64,000 nucleotides of DNA from Spirosoma aureum (lineage in GTDB: Bacteria; Bacteroidota; Bacteroidia; Cytophagales; Spirosomataceae): NCBI RefSeq assembly GCF_011604685.1, contig NZ_CP050063.1:1386501-1450500 (forward strand), given 5' to 3'. The first letter of the stretch is position 1. Each line of letters starts with the position of its first letter. The translations under genes and the position numbers were made by a program. Shown here one piece after another: positions 61,716-64,000 of this stretch. The notes beneath the pieces were generated by a model that was not told the DNA's origin, made no database searches, and worked only from the letters and a program-made list of their open reading frames with translations.

Positions 61716-61941
61716 GATGGAAGAGGGAGCAACGTCGTCACAAATTTAGCGTTTTAGGCCGGAAAATCAATTTTGTGGATTCTCTGTCTAAAAGAAGGTA
61801 GGCAGACAACCTATTTTTTATCAAAGGTTTAGCGAGCTGAGTTATCAACTCGTTCAGGGTTTGTTGTAGTAGCACTTTGGTCAGCCAGGAATTTGCCGAA
61901 ATATTAATCATGTATTAGTCGTTTAATGCTATAGTTCTACT

Positions 61942-63288
61942 ATGGATTTAAAATCGTTATTCTGTTTTTTTTATACATGTGTGGGGATAGTTGCCCTACA
62001 TGCCTGCACGGGTATTGGTCCCGCTACCACTTTATTTCGTCCATCGTCACCGCATGAACAGTACGGACAATCGCTGAAAGCCGCCAAACTTGATCAAACG
62101 GCACTGGGCGCTGATTGGGTTGCAGCTGGCGAACGGGCGTTACAGGATTCGCTTACAATCTCGATTCCGTATCGTGAGCGGGGTTATTTTTCGGCTAATA
62201 AACCCACTGCGGCTGGTTACCGGATGAGTGCCCAGCGTGGCGATCGTTTTCTGGTACGTGTTGAAACGCAGGGCCAGAAAGATGTGCAGGTATTTATTGA
62301 TGTTTTCGCTTTAGACGACCGCAACCGGACCAGCCTGGTAGCGGCCTCAAAAGCCGATACAAACGTACTGGCCTGGGAACCCCGGCGGACACAGAATTTT
62401 CTGATTCGTATCCAGCCTGAATTACTGAGAAGCGGTAGCTATACTGTTTCTGTTACGCGGGAACCAGCACTTAGCTTTCCCGTTCAAGGCCGGGATAGCC
62501 GACAGATCAGCAGCTTTTTTGGTGCATCGCGCGATGCAGGGCGCAGGCGACATGAAGGAGTCGACATTTTTGCACCCCGAGGAACACCTGCTGTAGCATC
62601 GGTTGATGGCATTATTACGAGCGTTAGTACAAACAGCTTAGGCGGCAATGTGGTGTTCTTGTCAGACAATCAACGTAATATTCGATTGTATTATGCTCAC
62701 CTTGATCAATGGAATGTCAATGCAGGACAGCACGTAACCATAGGTGATACAATTGGGTTTGTTGGCAATACGGGAAACGCCCGTACAACAGGACCTCACC
62801 TTCATTTTGGTATATATGGCTTTAGTGATGGAGCCACAGACCCCCTTCCCTTCATCCGGCTCGGTCGCGGCCCAGCTCGTCAGGCGCTGCTGCCTGTATC
62901 TCGATTAGGTGATTCAATACGGGTTTCGGCGGCCCGTACCTTTGTTCGATCTGCCCCTTCCAGCGATGCCAGCATGGTGAATGAACTGAGTAAATCGACG
63001 GCGTTGATGATTATTGGGGGTACTGAAGCCTGGCTTCGTGTTGAACTCCCCAATGGGCAAACTGGCTATGTGGCCAGTAATACAACTGAACCCGTGAAAC
63101 GTCCGCTTCGTCACTGGTCACTTACTTCACCATCTGATTTGCTGGATGCGGCCGACAGAAGGGCAGGTGCTATGAAGACATTACCAGCCGGTTACGCTGT
63201 TGATGTACTGTCTACATATGCTGGTTTTCAACTCGTTCGTGGTATTGATGGGCAGACAGGCTGGTTAGCGCCTACAACCGCTCCGTAA
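61942..63288 (+). CDS. M23 metallopeptidase lipoprotein with SH3-like domains
   Basis: 448 residues with a lipobox (VALHACTG, Cys22). After a beta-rich region (about 60-175) comes the M23 LytM domain with zinc ligands His204 and Asp208 (RRRHEGVDIFAPRG) and the HxH motif His286-His288 (GPHLHFG), plus His253 (YYAHL). Two SH3-like repeats follow (TFVRSAPSSDASMV...GYVASNT and LPAGYAVDV...GWLAPTT). All catalytic residues are present, so it should be an active peptidoglycan endopeptidase facing the periplasm or outer membrane. Confidence 0.92.
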   Translation: MDLKSLFCFFYTCVGIVALHACTGIGPATTLFRPSSPHEQYGQSLKAAKLDQTALGADWVAAGERALQDSLTISIPYRERGYFSANKPTAAGYRMSAQRGDRFLVRVETQGQKDVQVFIDVFALDDRNRTSLVAASKADTNVLAWEPRRTQNFLIRIQPELLRSGSYTVSVTREPALSFPVQGRDSRQISSFFGASRDAGRRRHEGVDIFAPRGTPAVASVDGIITSVSTNSLGGNVVFLSDNQRNIRLYYAHLDQWNVNAGQHVTIGDTIGFVGNTGNARTTGPHLHFGIYGFSDGATDPLPFIRLGRGPARQALLPVSRLGDSIRVSAARTFVRSAPSSDASMVNELSKSTALMIIGGTEAWLRVELPNGQTGYVASNTTEPVKRPLRHWSLTSPSDLLDAADRRAGAMKTLPAGYAVDVLSTYAGFQLVRGIDGQTGWLAPTTAP

Positions 63289-63338
63289 ACGTGGTATAAA
63301 TTATTATTTAGAAGTGCTCTAAATTACGAGTTGCTTTG

Positions 63339-63346
63339 TATCTTTG
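63339..63346 (+). promoter_or_regulatory. Candidate Bacteroidota -7 promoter element
   Basis: TATCTTTG fits the TAnnTTTG consensus and lies 20 bases before the ATG at 63366, giving a short leader. No clear -33 TTTG is seen at the usual spacing. Confidence 0.45.
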
Positions 63347-63365
63347 TGCATCATTTAGCGTGATC

Positions 63366-63722
63366 ATGACGAGTAACCTACCGGCAACGTACCAGGTAAT
63401 ATTTAAGACAGATAAAGGGGTTGTTTATCAGTGCGATGCAACGAATCGGCTGATCCTGGAGTTCTGGGACACCCACACAGCACTATCAGCGCGCGATTTT
63501 ACCCAATTTCGGCGCATGGTCGAAACGGTCGACATTCGACAGATGGCTCTGAGCACTGATGCGGCTTATGATCTCGAGATTTTGACACCACCCCGCTCTG
63601 AGCGCTGCTATGTACTTACCCTCTGTGAAATTGTTCACTTGCGTGAATTGCTTAATGGAGCTAAACTTATGCTGGAACTTAACGCCATGCTTCGTGAGTG
63701 TGGCTGTTCGTTAGCAGAATAA
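63366..63722 (+). CDS. Small cytoplasmic protein of unknown function
   Basis: 118 residues from the ATG at 63366; an in-frame TTG ten codons earlier lies inside the promoter element and is rejected. Two cysteines near the C-terminus (RECGCS) and a helical segment (IVHLRELLNGAKLMLELNAM) are the main features; the N-terminal half is beta-like (YQVIFKTDKGVVYQCD, LILEFWDTH). Not assigned to a family. It precedes a ferritin gene, separated by a terminator, so co-transcription is doubtful, though a link to iron is possible. Confidence 0.75.
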   Translation: MTSNLPATYQVIFKTDKGVVYQCDATNRLILEFWDTHTALSARDFTQFRRMVETVDIRQMALSTDAAYDLEILTPPRSERCYVLTLCEIVHLRELLNGAKLMLELNAMLRECGCSLAE

Positions 63723-63757
63723 CTATATATAGACTTCTTCTAAATTTTCTGATAATC

Positions 63758-63788
63758 AACCGGCTGTATAACAATGGCCGGTTTTTTG
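63758..63788 (+). terminator. Rho-independent terminator
   Basis: AACCGGC (63758-63764) pairs with GCCGGTT (63777-63783) around a 12-base loop, followed by a T-run. It ends the small gene at 63722 before the ferritin gene. Confidence 0.8.
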
Positions 63789-63834
63789 TTGTTTTTTTGT
63801 TACTAAATTATCTCACCGCATACGGTAGCACACT

Positions 63835-64000
63835 ATGAAAGACCTAGCAAGACTTCGTACGTCAATCAAGGAAAGCGTCGAATTAGCCCTAAACCAGCAG
63901 ATACAAATGGAACTGATTTCGTCATCGAAATACCTGGCGATGGCGGGCTGGTGCGACCGTAACGGGCTGGACTATAGCGCGGGCTTCTTCTACAAACAGT
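63835..64000 (+). CDS. Ferritin, 3' end outside window
   Basis: Only the first 55 codons are present. They read as the first helices of bacterial non-heme ferritin: LNQQIQMELISSSKYLAMA followed by WCDRNGLDYSAGFFYKQ. The Glu in QIQME is the first ferroxidase-site ligand. The full protein would be about 170-180 residues and stores iron as a 24-mer cage in the cytoplasm. Confidence 0.85.
   Translation, partial: MKDLARLRTSIKESVELALNQQIQMELISSSKYLAMAGWCDRNGLDYSAGFFYKQ

Noticed and set aside
1..64000. CRISPR arrays, tRNA/rRNA genes, insertion sequences and phage genes
   Set aside because: Looked for by eye on both strands; no regularly spaced repeats, transposase motifs or tRNA-like cloverleaf sequences were noticed. 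A dedicated search could still find a divergent element.

Overview
The window looks like a chromosomal stretch of a Bacteroidota member, most likely a Cytophagales bacterium close to Spirosoma. This is inferred from two SusC/SusD pairs, Tat-exported sugar enzymes, DUF6090- and DUF6134-type proteins, a LytS/LytTR pair, a Bacteroidota-type TAnnTTTG promoter element and near-even base composition. It is a carbohydrate-use region. No rRNA, tRNA, transposase, phage gene or CRISPR array was seen.

Region 1 (1-21757, mostly +) begins inside a large PVC-type CxxCH cytochrome-like protein, followed by a Tat-exported TIM-barrel epimerase. After a DoxX/HxlR pair comes a LacI regulator divergent from a GH35-like glycosidase. 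The genes that follow fit release and catabolism of (4-O-methyl)glucuronic acid: secreted RraA-like protein, enolase-superfamily dehydratase, CE15-type esterase, mannonate dehydratase UxuA, GH67 alpha-glucuronidase, three Gfo/Idh/MocA oxidoreductases, a ThuA protein and an SDR that could be the mannonate oxidoreductase. Three nearly identical LacI-type operators (5763, 6024, 8149) tie the regulator to this block. The block has no SusC/SusD pair.

Region 2 (21923-23499) holds a one-TM DUF6090-like protein and an unrecognised secreted protein.

Region 3 (23569-40847, all -) is a tightly packed nine-gene polysaccharide-utilisation operon: susC, susD, a secreted protein with an FMN-attachment-like motif, a secreted FAD oxidoreductase with an N-terminal beta domain, ApbE FMN transferase, a large secreted alpha/alpha-barrel-like protein, an SSS symporter, a GH2 hydrolase and a second, cytoplasmic FAD oxidoreductase. 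Several genes overlap or touch. A LacI regulator (41124) is divergent, and a perfect 48-bp palindrome lies between it and susC. The combination of ApbE, a candidate flavinylated acceptor and two paralogous FAD enzymes inside a SusCD locus is the most unusual system here.

Region 4 (42396-50867) has a secreted unknown, a second SusC/SusD pair, a convergent Tat-exported TIM-barrel epimerase and an APC permease.

Region 5 (51037-64000) is more housekeeping-like: ECF sigma factor with cupin anti-sigma, LytS/LytTR two-component system, small secreted proteins, GH20 hexosaminidase, a membrane protein, a DUF6134 protein, lytic transglycosylase, homoserine kinase, an M23 peptidase lipoprotein, a small unknown and the start of a ferritin gene.

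Many gene junctions carry long hairpins, including a loopless 62-bp perfect palindrome and a 21-nt arm shared by two distant hairpins.
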